NCBI GenBank assembly: GCA_021325115.1
Contig: JAJPHU010000177.1
Coordinates: forward strand, 1 to 32,143
Length of the DNA stretch: 32,143 nucleotides
Direction: 5' to 3'
Source of the DNA: Planctomycetota bacterium
GTDB taxonomy: Bacteria; Planctomycetota; Planctomycetia; Gemmatales; Gemmataceae
Below, in pieces: positions 1 to 7,075 of the stretch (position 1 is the first letter of the stretch; each line of letters opens with the position of its first letter). A program made the translations under genes and the position numbers. The notes below the pieces were generated by a model. That model was not told the origin of the DNA, made no database searches, and saw only the letters and a program-made list of their open reading frames with translations.

Positions 1-1
1 A

Positions 2-661
2 CTACTGTTGGCTCCGTGGTCAGCAGCGTGGCAGGCGCTGCCCCGCAAAGACCAGGAGCGTTTCCGCAAAGCTCGGCGCACATTCAGCCGACTTCAAAAT
101 CTCAAGCGCGAGGTCATGAAGGCCCCAGAAGTACGCGCACATTTATCTCCCGTCCTGGCCAAACCTGGCCAGGACTCCGCCCAAAAGCTAATGGCTTTCC
201 GACAAGCGCAGGATGCCGAAGAGAAACGGCTGCTGGCCGGCATCGTTGCCGAAGGAGAGGAGACCGTAGACCATGTTATGGTGGAGTTGTGGCAGAGCTG
301 GATGGAAGCACTAAGGCAAAAGATCGGGGTGGATGATGATGCCAATAAACCTACCGAGAAGCAGAAAGCAGAAGCACGAGAACAGCGGTTGAAAGGATTG
401 TTGCAAAAAATGGCGGAGCGCATGGGATCGCTGCCCCTGACAGAAGGCAAGCCCCGCCCCGGCACGAACACGGAGACGACACAAATAGGCTTCCCACTGC
501 GAGAGGGAGCGTCCGTATCCATCCAGGCGATGATATTTCGGCAGCTCGACCGAGGGCTACCGGCTTTCGCGGAGTGGCTCGGGCAACAGGGGGGCAGCCA
601 CATTCACTACGGAATCGACAGGATACCCTCCGAACCCGAGGAAGAACCGGACCCAGAATAA
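2..661 (+). CDS. Hypothetical protein, 5'-partial
   Basis: The frame is open from the left edge of the window (two leucine codons precede the first possible start, a TTG at 8), so the gene probably begins upstream. About 219 residues are visible. The protein is highly charged and mostly helical in character, with a lysine/arginine/glutamate-rich middle (around residues 105-140, including KPTEKQKAEAREQR) suggestive of a coiled coil, and an acidic tail ending PEEEPDPE. There is no signal peptide, membrane segment or catalytic motif that I recognise. It ends 231 bases before rplM and is separated from it by a tandem repeat, so it is probably not part of the ribosomal operon. Function unknown. 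The long frame with biased third-position GC supports it as real. Confidence 0.6.
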   Translation, partial: LLLAPWSAAWQALPRKDQERFRKARRTFSRLQNLKREVMKAPEVRAHLSPVLAKPGQDSAQKLMAFRQAQDAEEKRLLAGIVAEGEETVDHVMVELWQSWMEALRQKIGVDDDANKPTEKQKAEAREQRLKGLLQKMAERMGSLPLTEGKPRPGTNTETTQIGFPLREGASVSIQAMIFRQLDRGLPAFAEWLGQQGGSHIHYGIDRIPSEPEEEPDPE

Positions 662-706
662 TACGCCGCAGGTGCCCCTCGTGATTTGGAAACCAACTCG
701 GGGCGC

Positions 707-793
707 TAACGCAACCCCGCTCGCCAAAACGCAAACCCGCTCGCCAAAACGCAAACCCGCTCGCCAAAACGCAACCCCGCTCGCCAAAACGCA
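707..793. repeat. 20-bp tandem repeat, about four units
   Basis: Three exact-length units (721-740, 741-760, 761-780) of the form tcgccaaaacgcaaMcccgc are flanked by a partial unit on each side (707-720 and 781-793). Units differ only at one A/C position. The sequence just before it (gggcgctaacgcaacccc) resembles the dispersed gctaacgc repeat seen at 13431 and 30989. It lies about 100 bases upstream of rplM. Confidence 0.9.
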
Positions 794-892
794 GAGGGGC
801 ACCCTACGCCGCTGCTGCTCTTGACGCTGCCGGCGGCGCACTTATCATAACTTTTTCGGCACCCGAATTTTGGACACGATGGAAGTACGAAT

Positions 893-1327
893 ATGTCCAC
901 CTTCATGGCCAAGCCGCAGCAGGTGCAACAGCGTTGGCTGTTGATCGATGCCACGGACCAGGTGGTTGGCCGCCTGGCCGTGCAGATCGCCAATATCCTG
1001 CGCGGCAAACATCGACCGGAATATACGCCACATGTTGACACCGGTGAGTTTGTCATCGTCATCAACGCCGCCAAGGTGCGCTTCACCGGTAAGAAGATGC
1101 AGACCAAGACCTACTCCTGGTACACGCACTATCCCGGCGGCTACAAGACAGTGGCGGCCCGCGACGTGATGAAAAAACATCCCGAACGCATTCTGGAAGC
1201 GGCGGTGCGGCGCATGGTGCCGCGCAACAAGCTCGGGCGGCATCAGATGACCAAGCTGAAGATCTATGCCGGCCCATCGCACCCGCATCAGGCACAGCAA
1301 CCCGTGGAATTCAAGCTGGCACCCTAA
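893..1327 (+). CDS. rplM: 50S ribosomal protein L13
   Basis: A 144-residue protein of normal L13 length. It shows the family pattern throughout: an N-terminal W-x-L-I-D-A-x-x-x-x-V-G-R-L-A signature at residues 15-29, ILRGKHRPEYTPHVDTG around 35-51, V-I-N-A near 57-60, the Y-x-x-H-x-x-Y-P-G-G-Y segment near 90-101, and the conserved VRRMVPRNKLGR block around 121-132. L13 is an early-assembling large-subunit protein that binds 23S rRNA. The start at 893 is preceded by a weak purine-rich site (gatggaag); a second ATG at 905 is an alternative. It is followed after 77 bases by rpsI, the usual rplM-rpsI operon of bacteria. Confidence 0.97.
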   Translation: MSTFMAKPQQVQQRWLLIDATDQVVGRLAVQIANILRGKHRPEYTPHVDTGEFVIVINAAKVRFTGKKMQTKTYSWYTHYPGGYKTVAARDVMKKHPERILEAAVRRMVPRNKLGRHQMTKLKIYAGPSHPHQAQQPVEFKLAP

Positions 1328-1333
1328 TCTGAG

Positions 1334-1383
1334 CCGCGACCGTGAAGGAGCGGTGGCGGAAAACTACTCCCTCACAGTCGCGG
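1334..1383 (+). promoter_or_regulatory. Hairpin in the rplM-rpsI spacer
   Basis: Left arm 1334-1350 (ccgcgaccgtgaaggag) and right arm 1367-1383 (ctccctcacagtcgcgg) pair over 17 positions with two A-C mismatches around a 16-base loop. There is no U tract, so it is not a classical terminator. It ends 10 bases before the rpsI ribosome-binding site and could be an mRNA processing or translational control element. That role is inference. Confidence 0.5.
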
Positions 1384-1404
1384 CCCGGTTTTTGGAGAGA
1401 GATT

Positions 1405-1860
1405 GTGGTTGAGACCAAGACGAAAAAGACCTATTATTGGGGGACCGGCCGTCGTAAGACGGCTGTGGCCCGCGTTCGCCTGTGTGAGGGCAATGGCCAA
1501 ATCCTCATCAATGGCCGGGGACTCGAAGAGTATTTCACCGAGGAAAAGGACCGCAACGCCGTCACTGGCCCCCTCGACCTTACCGAGATGCGCAACCGCC
1601 TGGACGTGTTGGTCAAGGTAGAGGGCGGCGGCATCACCGGCCAGGCTGGCGCCGTCAGTCAAGGCGTTGCCCGTGCCCTCAAGGAGATGTTCGGGCTGAC
1701 CACTTCGGCCCAGGAAGGCGCCGATGGTGCGGATCACGTCAGCAACATGGCCAAGAAGCTGCGCGATTCGCACTTTTTGACCCGCGACAGCCGCATGAAA
1801 GAACGCAAAAAGTACGGCCGCAAGGGCGCACGCAAGAGCTTCCAGTTCTCCAAGCGGTAA
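1405..1860 (+). CDS. rpsI: 30S ribosomal protein S9
   Basis: From the GTG at 1405 this gives 151 residues. The S9 signature is clear: YYWGTGRRKTAVARVRL at the N-terminus, G-x-G-x-I-x-I-N-G-R near 31-40, G-G-G-I-T-G-Q-A-G-A-V with SQGVARAL in the middle, and the basic C-terminal tail KYGRKGARKSFQFSKR whose last residues reach the ribosomal P site in characterised ribosomes. The GTG is favoured because GGAGAG lies five bases upstream (1394-1399). The longer frame from a GTG at 1342 begins inside the spacer hairpin and would add 21 non-conserved residues. It is second in the rplM-rpsI operon. The distal terminator at 2073 may end this transcript. Confidence 0.96.
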   Translation: MVETKTKKTYYWGTGRRKTAVARVRLCEGNGQILINGRGLEEYFTEEKDRNAVTGPLDLTEMRNRLDVLVKVEGGGITGQAGAVSQGVARALKEMFGLTTSAQEGADGADHVSNMAKKLRDSHFLTRDSRMKERKKYGRKGARKSFQFSKR

Positions 1861-2072
1861 CGCCCTCTCTTCACCCTCCCGCCACGCACGCAAGGGCAGG
1901 AGTTACCCTTGCTCGCGCAGCAGGCTGGTGATAAAAAAGAAGCAATGTAACGAACGAACGAAACCAGCGATGCCAGCGAACGTGTACTTTTATTGGTACT
2001 TTGCCAACCCCAGGTCGTGGGATTTCGGGGGTACGGTCATTCGTTGACATCGGTTGTGTGAAACGAAGCGTC

Positions 2073-2110
2073 AAGCCCCTGAGACCCACGCGGTCTCAGG
2101 GGCTTTTTTG
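2073..2110 (+). terminator. Strong intrinsic terminator upstream of the DAHP synthase gene
   Basis: Arms 2073-2086 (aagcccctgagacc) and 2092-2105 (ggtctcaggggctt) form a perfect 14-bp stem with a five-base loop, followed by a T run (2104-2109). It lies 212 bases after rpsI and 60 bases before the DAHP synthase start. It could end the ribosomal operon or act as a leader terminator of the next gene. The rest of the 1861-2169 gap shows no gene or tRNA; a ttgaca-like hexamer at 2044 has no convincing -10 partner. Confidence 0.85.
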
Positions 2111-2169
2111 TTGGCAATCATCCAACCCGCCCCGCAGCGCAAGCAAGGGCAACCCGAGGAGGCACGGCC

Positions 2170-3183
2170 ATGATTGTGGTTATGAAAGAAGGCGCCCCGA
2201 AAGAGCAGATCGATCAGGTGATTGAACACATCGAGCAATGGGGTTTGCGCAGTCACGTCATCGAAGGTACGGAGCTGACCGTGGTGGCTGCCATCGGCGA
2301 AAAGCGTGATGGGGCCAAGGAAGCCCTGGAGATTCTGGAAGGGGTCGAGAAAGTGGTTCCTATCCTGGCACCGTACAAGATGGCCAGTACCGAAGTCAAA
2401 AAAGACCCGACCGTCGTTGAGGTGCGCGGCTTGCGCATCGGCGGCGGCCATCTCGGCGTCATCGCCGGGCCGTGCTCGGTCGAGAGCCGTGAACAGATTT
2501 TAGAGGTCGCTCATATCGTCAAAGAAGCGGGTGCCGCCGGATTGCGCGGCGGCGCCTTCAAGCCGCGTACCAGTCCCTACAGTTTCCAGGGACTTAAAGA
2601 AAAAGGGCTGGAGTTGCTGGCCGAGGCGCGCGAGGCCACCGGTCTGGCTATCGTCACCGAGATCATGGCCAAGGAGCAGATCGATTTAGTGTCGCGCTAT
2701 GCCGATGTGTTGCAGGTCGGCGCCCGCAACATGCAGAACTATCCCCTGCTGGAGGCGGTCGGCGAATCCCCGCTACCGGTGTTGCTCAAGCGCGGCCCGT
2801 CGGCGACGATGGATGAGTTCTTGTTGGCCGCCGAATACATCCTCAAGACCGGCAACCCGCGTGTCATCCTGTGTGAGCGTGGCATCCGCACCTTCGAGGA
2901 TCACACCCGTTTCACGTTGCCCCTGGCCAGTGTGCCCTATCTGCATCAGCACACACACCTGCCGGTCGTTGTCGATCCCAGCCACGGCACAGGCAAGGCC
3001 AGTTTGGTAGCGACAATGGCGCGGGCGGCGGTGGCGGCGGGAGCGGATGGACTGATGGTGGAAATGCATCCCAATCCGGACAAAGCACTCAGCGACGGCT
3101 ACCAATCGCTGACACCAGCCGGCTTCCGGCAAATGATGGCTGAGTGCCGCAAAATCGCACGCGTGCTGGAGATGCGCATGTGA
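2170..3183 (+). CDS. aroF: 3-deoxy-7-phosphoheptulonate synthase (DAHP synthase, type I-beta)
   Basis: Catalyses condensation of phosphoenolpyruvate with erythrose 4-phosphate, the first step of the shikimate/aromatic amino acid pathway, in the cytoplasm. The 337 residues match the long Thermotoga/Bacillus-type architecture. Residues 1-70 form an ACT/ferredoxin-like regulatory domain (MIVVMKEGA...), and residues about 85-335 a TIM barrel with IAGPCSVES (98-106), [15 protein letters not shown] (127-141), QVGARNMQN (182-190), LLKRG (205-209) and VDPSHGTG (268-275). Likely metal ligands are C102, H272, E298 and D309. The ATG at 2170 follows a GAGGAGG ribosome-binding site. In characterised enzymes the N-terminal domain mediates feedback inhibition by Tyr or Phe; that is inferred here. 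The stop codon begins a perfect hairpin (3181-3222). KDO8P synthase is excluded by the N-terminal domain and GPCSVES context. Confidence 0.95.
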   Translation: MIVVMKEGAPKEQIDQVIEHIEQWGLRSHVIEGTELTVVAAIGEKRDGAKEALEILEGVEKVVPILAPYKMASTEVKKDPTVVEVRGLRIGGGHLGVIAGPCSVESREQILEVAHIVKEAGAAGLRGGAFKPRTSPYSFQGLKEKGLELLAEAREATGLAIVTEIMAKEQIDLVSRYADVLQVGARNMQNYPLLEAVGESPLPVLLKRGPSATMDEFLLAAEYILKTGNPRVILCERGIRTFEDHTRFTLPLASVPYLHQHTHLPVVVDPSHGTGKASLVATMARAAVAAGADGLMVEMHPNPDKALSDGYQSLTPAGFRQMMAECRKIARVLEMRM

Positions 3184-3222
3184 ACGGCGAGCGGGACGTT
3201 AACACACTCCACTCGCCGTTCA
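3181..3222 (+). terminator. Hairpin overlapping the aroF stop codon
   Basis: Perfect 11-bp arms tgaacggcgag (3181-3191, beginning with the TGA stop) and ctcgccgttca (3212-3222) enclose a 20-base loop. No T run follows, so this may be a 3'-end stabiliser or a Rho-type end rather than a classical intrinsic terminator. Confidence 0.5.
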
Positions 3223-3233
3223 TACAATACGCC

Positions 3234-3440
3234 TCAGTGTACGTGCAGTGTCCGGAGTTTTGCCGGGCCATGTCCGTGCAGCGATGGTGCGAGTTCCATC
3301 GCTTCCCGGCAGCAAAGCGTGTACGCTCCGCAATGGGGACAGGGACAGGATTCCACAGCTTGTTGTTCGTACAGTGAAAAAGGAACGGCGGCCAACCATT
3401 GTCGGCCACAACTGGCACACTTGATCGTTACACGATCCAC
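3234..3440 (-). CDS. Small zinc-ribbon protein (hypothetical)
   Basis: A 68-residue frame from a GTG at 3440. It begins with a CASC knuckle (CxxC, residues 8-11) followed by GRQW, and has a second knuckle CPCPHCG with a following CC pair (residues 32-45), the spacing of a small zinc ribbon. The C-terminus is histidine-rich (HGHGPAK...LHVH). It lies alone, antisense, in the gap between aroF and the xylose isomerase homologue. The ribosome-binding site is weak (gcaggtg). The organised cysteine pairs argue for a real gene, but its length and start are not certain. It could be a short DNA- or RNA-binding protein; no function is assigned. Confidence 0.45.
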   Translation of the reverse strand: MDRVTIKCASCGRQWLAAVPFSLYEQQAVESCPCPHCGAYTLCCREAMELAPSLHGHGPAKLRTLHVH

Positions 3441-3524
3441 GATGCACCTGCGGGAAAAAAATACGACCGTGCGCTCTCTCTCAGTCCTGGTTGAGTCTCA
3501 GCGACGGTCGCCAACAATAGCACT

Positions 3525-3614
3525 GGCGGATAAACCTGTAGAGCATGCGGCCTACGTGTCTGAAAATGGGCAAACTGGCAACTTGCCCTACGGTTTTGCT
3601 CGCCAGTCCTTAGC
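3525..3614 (-). repeat. Dispersed palindromic element, copy B (inverted relative to 6865-6954)
   Basis: The reverse complement of this stretch matches 6865-6954 over nearly its whole length, including gctaaggactggcg at one end, a shared core ttgcccattttcagacacg and gccgcatgc near the other end. The two ends of each copy are also partly complementary. It lies just upstream of the xylose isomerase homologue, within the otherwise gene-free part of the 3184-3653 gap. Confidence 0.85.
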
Positions 3615-3653
3615 ATACTCCGATTCTATCGTCTTTTCAAAGGAGAAACTTGA

Positions 3654-4688
3654 ATGATTGCTCCCTCCCAACCTCGCCGCTACCGTTTTACCTTCGGACC
3701 CTGGAACATCAGTACAGGCATGGATCCCTTTGGTCCGGCCGTGCGCAAGGAAGTCGTTTTCGCCGCCAAAATCCGCGAATACAAGAAATTGGGCTTCGAT
3801 GGTGTACAGTTTCACGATGACGACGTGGTGCCCGCCGATCTTGGTCCGGTCGAAACCCGCAAGGGGGTTGCCAAGGTCAAAAAAATTCTGGATGGCGAGG
3901 GACTTTTTTGTGAATTTCTCGCCCCCCGCCTGTGGGAGCATCCCAAAACCATCGACGGCGGCTTCACCGCCAACAACCCCTCTGAACGCAAGTACGCCCT
4001 GGAGCGTGCCAAACGGACCGTCGACATCGCCAACGGACTCGATTGCCGTGACATCGTCTTGTGGCTGGCCCGCGAAGGTACCTACATCCGCGAGGCCAAA
4101 GATCCCCTCGCCTCGTATGAACGCATCCTGGAAGCGGTCAACGCCCTGTTGGCCCATGATGCCCATATCCGCATTCTCGGTGAGATGAAGCCAAATGAAC
4201 CGATGGATCAGGCCTATCTGCCCACACCGGGTCATTTCCTGGCCCTGTGTTATCGCACCAGCGATCCAGCGCGCTGCGGCGTCTTGATCGAGTCAGCCCA
4301 TTCGATCCTGGCCGGACTCGATCCGTCCGACGACATGGCCTATGCTCTGTGGCACAAAAAACTGTGGAGCGTCCATCTCAACGATCAGAATGGTCTGAAG
4401 TACGATCAGGACAAAACGTTCGGCTCCGTCGATTTGCGCCGCGCCTTCAACCAGGTGTGGGTGTTGGAGCGCGGCGGCTACGACGGCTGTATCGGCCTGG
4501 ACGTGAAAGCCATGCGCACAACCAAGCAAGCCGATCAGACGCGGCACCTCGTCAACAGCCGGCAAATGTTCTTGCGCTTGCTGGAGGTTGCACGTTCAGT
4601 GGATGTGGCCAAGGTGGAGCAGTATCGCAGCGAACGCAATTACGAAGGGTTGGAGATGTACATTTTGGAGAAGCTGATGGGCAAGTAA
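3654..4688 (+). CDS. Xylose isomerase-family protein (actinobacterial type) with substituted metal ligand
   Basis: 344 residues, start ATG at 3654 after AAGGAG. Compared from memory with Streptomyces xylose isomerase it aligns across the barrel: RFTFGPW (11-17), VQFHDDD (51-57), DGGFTANN (101-108), W137, LGEMKPNEP (175-183), NDQNGLKYDQD (243-253) and LDVKAMRT (282-289). Likely equivalents of catalytic and metal residues are H54, D57, E177, K179, E213, H216, D251, D253 and D283. The metal-1 aspartate corresponding to D245 is a histidine here (H241, in VHLND), and the substrate-pocket phenylalanine (F94) aligns with tryptophan (W94). The fold and most of the active site are those of an aldose-ketose isomerase, but the true substrate may not be xylose. 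It stands alone with no xylulokinase nearby. Confidence 0.85.
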   Translation: MIAPSQPRRYRFTFGPWNISTGMDPFGPAVRKEVVFAAKIREYKKLGFDGVQFHDDDVVPADLGPVETRKGVAKVKKILDGEGLFCEFLAPRLWEHPKTIDGGFTANNPSERKYALERAKRTVDIANGLDCRDIVLWLAREGTYIREAKDPLASYERILEAVNALLAHDAHIRILGEMKPNEPMDQAYLPTPGHFLALCYRTSDPARCGVLIESAHSILAGLDPSDDMAYALWHKKLWSVHLNDQNGLKYDQDKTFGSVDLRRAFNQVWVLERGGYDGCIGLDVKAMRTTKQADQTRHLVNSRQMFLRLLEVARSVDVAKVEQYRSERNYEGLEMYILEKLMGK

Positions 4689-5008
4689 CGGCACCGGCCA
4701 GGATGGTCTGGCTGGCGCCGTAGACCTCGCGGTAATGGCCTTCACATACCCGTTGCTCCGAAACGCGTATAGCACCTGGACCAATTTCTGGGGACCATTC
4801 CAGTCGTCGCAGCAGATATAGTCGGACGGGATACAGGTTCCGCTGCAACAATAGGTGCCGGATGGACAGCTGGGTTCGCCTGTGCAGCCGCCGGTCTGCG
4901 CGAAGGCCGTACTCACTTCAGGCGTCACGCGGCCACGATCAACCCAAGGGCCACATAGATCATGGCCAGGGTCAGATAGCGCTCATCCAACGACGCCGCG
5001 CTCCACAT
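4596..5008 (-). pseudogene. Possible remnant of a small secreted cysteine-rich protein
   Basis: Two adjoining minus-strand frames look like pieces of one gene. The first (5008 to 4925) encodes 27 residues ending in a hydrophobic segment, YLTLAMIYVALGLIVAA. Its TGA overlaps a GTG at 4928 that opens a second frame with a typical signal-cleavage-like AFAQTGGC followed by SCPSGTYCCSGTCIPSDYICC, eight cysteines closely spaced. A single-base shift would join signal peptide and cysteine-rich domain. The second frame has no stop before it runs antisense into the end of the xylose isomerase homologue, so the 3' part is probably not meaningful. It could instead be two tiny coupled genes. The cysteine pattern is the only strong sign of coding. 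Confidence 0.3.
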
Positions 5009-5389
5009 TACGTATCATATCGTCTCTCCTTTTTGAAAAGCCGCTTCTGGTCCCGGTTGTTACGAAGCCGGCTGTCGCTTTCGCGCCAGGAATATCGCGC
5101 GGCAGTATAGCCTGACGCAGACGGAGTTGTCGCCCGCACGGGCTAAAAGTAGAGGGGGAACAAGCAAGAGCAGGGTGCGCCTGCGGTTCGCGGTGTGTGC
5201 CGAGGCAGCGACAGAGCGACCAGAGAAGGCAGCAACAGGCCCAGAGAATGTCGTCCGGAGAGGCCTGGAGATATTTTCTTGGCCGAGGACGGGGTTCAAG
5301 GGCATTCGAACTCGTTGCGACCAGCCCTCACCTCCACTTCTGCTGGTGAAGTAAAGGCTGGTGAGAAATAGGGGCTAGCTGAAGAAGTT
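5009..5389. other. Gap with no convincing gene
   Basis: No frame here has recognisable protein features on either strand. An imperfect dyad (accagcc 5320-5326 with ggctggt 5356-5362, plus acttc/gaagt inside) lies about 30 bases beyond the response regulator stop and may mark the end of that transcript, but it has no T run in the minus direction. Confidence 0.5.
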
Positions 5390-6835
5390 CTATCCCGCCG
5401 CCTTGCGCTCTTCCTGCAACTGATTGAGCTTGTTGTACATGGTTTTGAGGCTGATCCCCAGTTCTTCGGCGGCCTTGGCCTTGCTGCCGCCGTGTTTGTC
5501 CAGCACCCGCAGCACGTGTTCCATCTCGACCTCACGCAGCGTCTTTGCCGAGTTCGGAGTTCGGAGTTCCGAGTTCGGTGTTCCAGGGCTTAGAACTCGG
5601 AACTCCGAACTCAGTACGGAATGGGGCACGTGCTCCGGCAGGATCTTGCCGCCGCCAGCCAAGATATAAGCATGCTCCATTACATTGGCCAATTCGCGGA
5701 CATTGCCTTGCCATTCGTGTTCCAAAAGCACGTCAATCACTTCTGGTGTGAGCAAATCGGCCACCTGTTCGACGGGACGCCGGGCGGCACGGGCCAATAA
5801 ATGACGCGCCAACTCCGGAATGTCTTGACGCCGTTCGCGCAAGGGTGGCAGACGGATCTCGAACGTGTTGATGCGGAAATACAGGTCTTCGCGGAACTGG
5901 TCCTCGCGGATCATGGCTCGCAGATCGCGGTTGGTGGCACACAAGACGCGCACATCGGTACGGAACGGCTCGGTGTCGCCGACGCGGCGTATCTCACCCG
6001 ATTCCAAAAATCGCAGCAGCTTGACCTGAATATTCTTGTTCAGTTCGCCGACTTCATCGAGAAAGAGCGTGCCGCCGTTGGCCACCTCGAACAACCCCTT
6101 GTGATCCCGGTCGGCCCCGGTGAATGCCCCCTTGCGATGGCCGAACAATTCGCTCTCGACCAGATGCTCGGCCAGGGCGCCGCAGTTGACCGGCACAAAC
6201 GGCATGTCAGCGCGTTTACTCTTTTGCATCAGCGTCCGCGCTGCTAACTCCTTGCCAGTGCCAGTCTCGCCGAGGATCAAGACGGTGGAATCGGTCGGGG
6301 CCACGGTGTCGATAAGACGATGGACGGCTTGCATGGCTGGCGATTTGCCGACGAGAACAGTCGGTCCCTCGGCGGCCTGAACGCGTGTTTGCAGGGCCAG
6401 ATTTTTGTGTTTCAGCTCACGCTTCTCAGCCACCTTGCACAAGACGGCTTCGATCTGGGCCAGCTTGCACGGCTTGGTCATGTAATCGAGCGCCCCCAGC
6501 CGCACTGCCTCGATGGCCGTCTCCATCGTGGCATGGCCGGTCAGGACGACGGCCTCGGTATCCGGGCTGACTTTTTTAAGGTGCTCCAGCACTTCGATGC
6601 CAGTCATACCAGGCATGCGCAGGTCAAGAATGGCCGCGTCAAACGTGCTTTTTTCTAGCATTTTCAGAGCGGTTTTGCCGTCGGGACAGATCGTTACCTC
6701 GTGGCCCAGGCGCGGCAGCTCGGTACGCATCAGCTCTTGCAGCGGTTTTTCATCATCGACGAAAAGCACGCGCAGACAGCGATGCGTCTCGACACGTTCG
6801 CGGGCGGCGGTTCGGTTGAGAATGCTTTCGGTCAT
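5390..6835 (-). CDS. Sigma-54-dependent response regulator (NtrC/AtoC family)
   Basis: 481 residues in three domains. The receiver (about 20-135) has acidic pocket DDE (27-29), phospho-acceptor D71 in AILDLRMPG, T99 and K121. The AAA+ sigma-54 interaction domain (about 160-400) has Walker A GETGTGKE (189-196), the sigma-54-contacting GAFTGA loop (236-241), Walker B GGTLFLDEVGEL (254-265) and an arginine-rich sensor region (FREDLYFR, LPPLRERRQDIP). A Fis-type helix-turn-helix lies at about 432-473. On phosphorylation it would remodel RNA polymerase-sigma-54 at enhancer-dependent promoters. It lies 159 bases after its likely partner kinase. The linker at about 407-430 is encoded by an inverted repeat (5550-5613). 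The start ATG at 6835 has GGAAG upstream. No target promoter was identified in the window. Confidence 0.95.
   Translation of the reverse strand: MTESILNRTAARERVETHRCLRVLFVDDEKPLQELMRTELPRLGHEVTICPDGKTALKMLEKSTFDAAILDLRMPGMTGIEVLEHLKKVSPDTEAVVLTGHATMETAIEAVRLGALDYMTKPCKLAQIEAVLCKVAEKRELKHKNLALQTRVQAAEGPTVLVGKSPAMQAVHRLIDTVAPTDSTVLILGETGTGKELAARTLMQKSKRADMPFVPVNCGALAEHLVESELFGHRKGAFTGADRDHKGLFEVANGGTLFLDEVGELNKNIQVKLLRFLESGEIRRVGDTEPFRTDVRVLCATNRDLRAMIREDQFREDLYFRINTFEIRLPPLRERRQDIPELARHLLARAARRPVEQVADLLTPEVIDVLLEHEWQGNVRELANVMEHAYILAGGGKILPEHVPHSVLSSEFRVLSPGTPNSELRTPNSAKTLREVEMEHVLRVLDKHGGSKAKAAEELGISLKTMYNKLNQLQEERKAAG
5550..5613. repeat. Palindromic repeat inside the response regulator gene
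   Basis: A perfect 20-bp inverted repeat pairs 5557-5576 with 5593-5612 around a 16-base loop, with an extra partial copy of the gagttcg unit at 5550. It is in frame and encodes the linker between the AAA+ and helix-turn-helix domains. Confidence 0.9.
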
Positions 6836-6864
6836 GGCTTCCGTTCCGTCAATTGGGCGAAAAA

Positions 6865-6954
6865 GCTAAGGACTGGCGGACTCAACCGTAGGACAAGCGG
6901 CCTGCTTGCCCATTTTCAGACACGCTGCCCGCATGCCTTACGGTTTTGTCCGCT
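6865..6954 (+). repeat. Dispersed palindromic element, copy A
   Basis: Matches the reverse complement of 3525-3614. It fills most of the spacer between the kinase stop and the response regulator start. Its ends are partly complementary (ggcggactcaaccgta near the left, ttacggttttgtccgc at the right). Confidence 0.85.
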
Positions 6955-6960
6955 AGCTCT

Positions 6961-7075
6961 AACCACAGAGTCGCAGAGAGCACAGAGAAGCAAATCAAGC
7001 AGCACGCGGCAGCGATGGCGATACTGTTCTTCTAGTTTCTTCTTTTTCTTCTCTGTGTTCTCGGTGGCTCTGGGG
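6961..7075. repeat. Inverted accacagag-type repeat overlapping the kinase 3' end
   Basis: Left part accacagagtcgcagag...cacagagaag (6962-6990) is approximately the reverse complement of ttcttctctgtgttctcggtgg (7046-7067). The right part and the spacer are translated as the C-terminal tail of the histidine kinase. Confidence 0.75.

Noticed and set aside
707-793. CRISPR array
   Set aside because: The 20-base units are directly adjacent with no spacers, so this is a simple tandem repeat.
2044-2066. Sigma-70 promoter at ttgaca before the terminator
   Set aside because: No acceptable -10 box at normal spacing.
1861-2072. tRNA or small RNA gene in the rpsI-aroF gap
   Set aside because: No cloverleaf or known RNA motif could be found by eye; only the terminator is supported.
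3319-3657. Plus-strand 112-residue frame in the aroF-isomerase gap
   Set aside because: It runs through a dispersed repeat and antisense to the zinc-ribbon frame, with no recognisable domain; its end overlaps the isomerase start.
3525-6954. Composite transposon bounded by the inverted 90-base copies
   Set aside because: No transposase or target duplication is visible, and the element is itself a short palindrome, so only possible inversion is noted.
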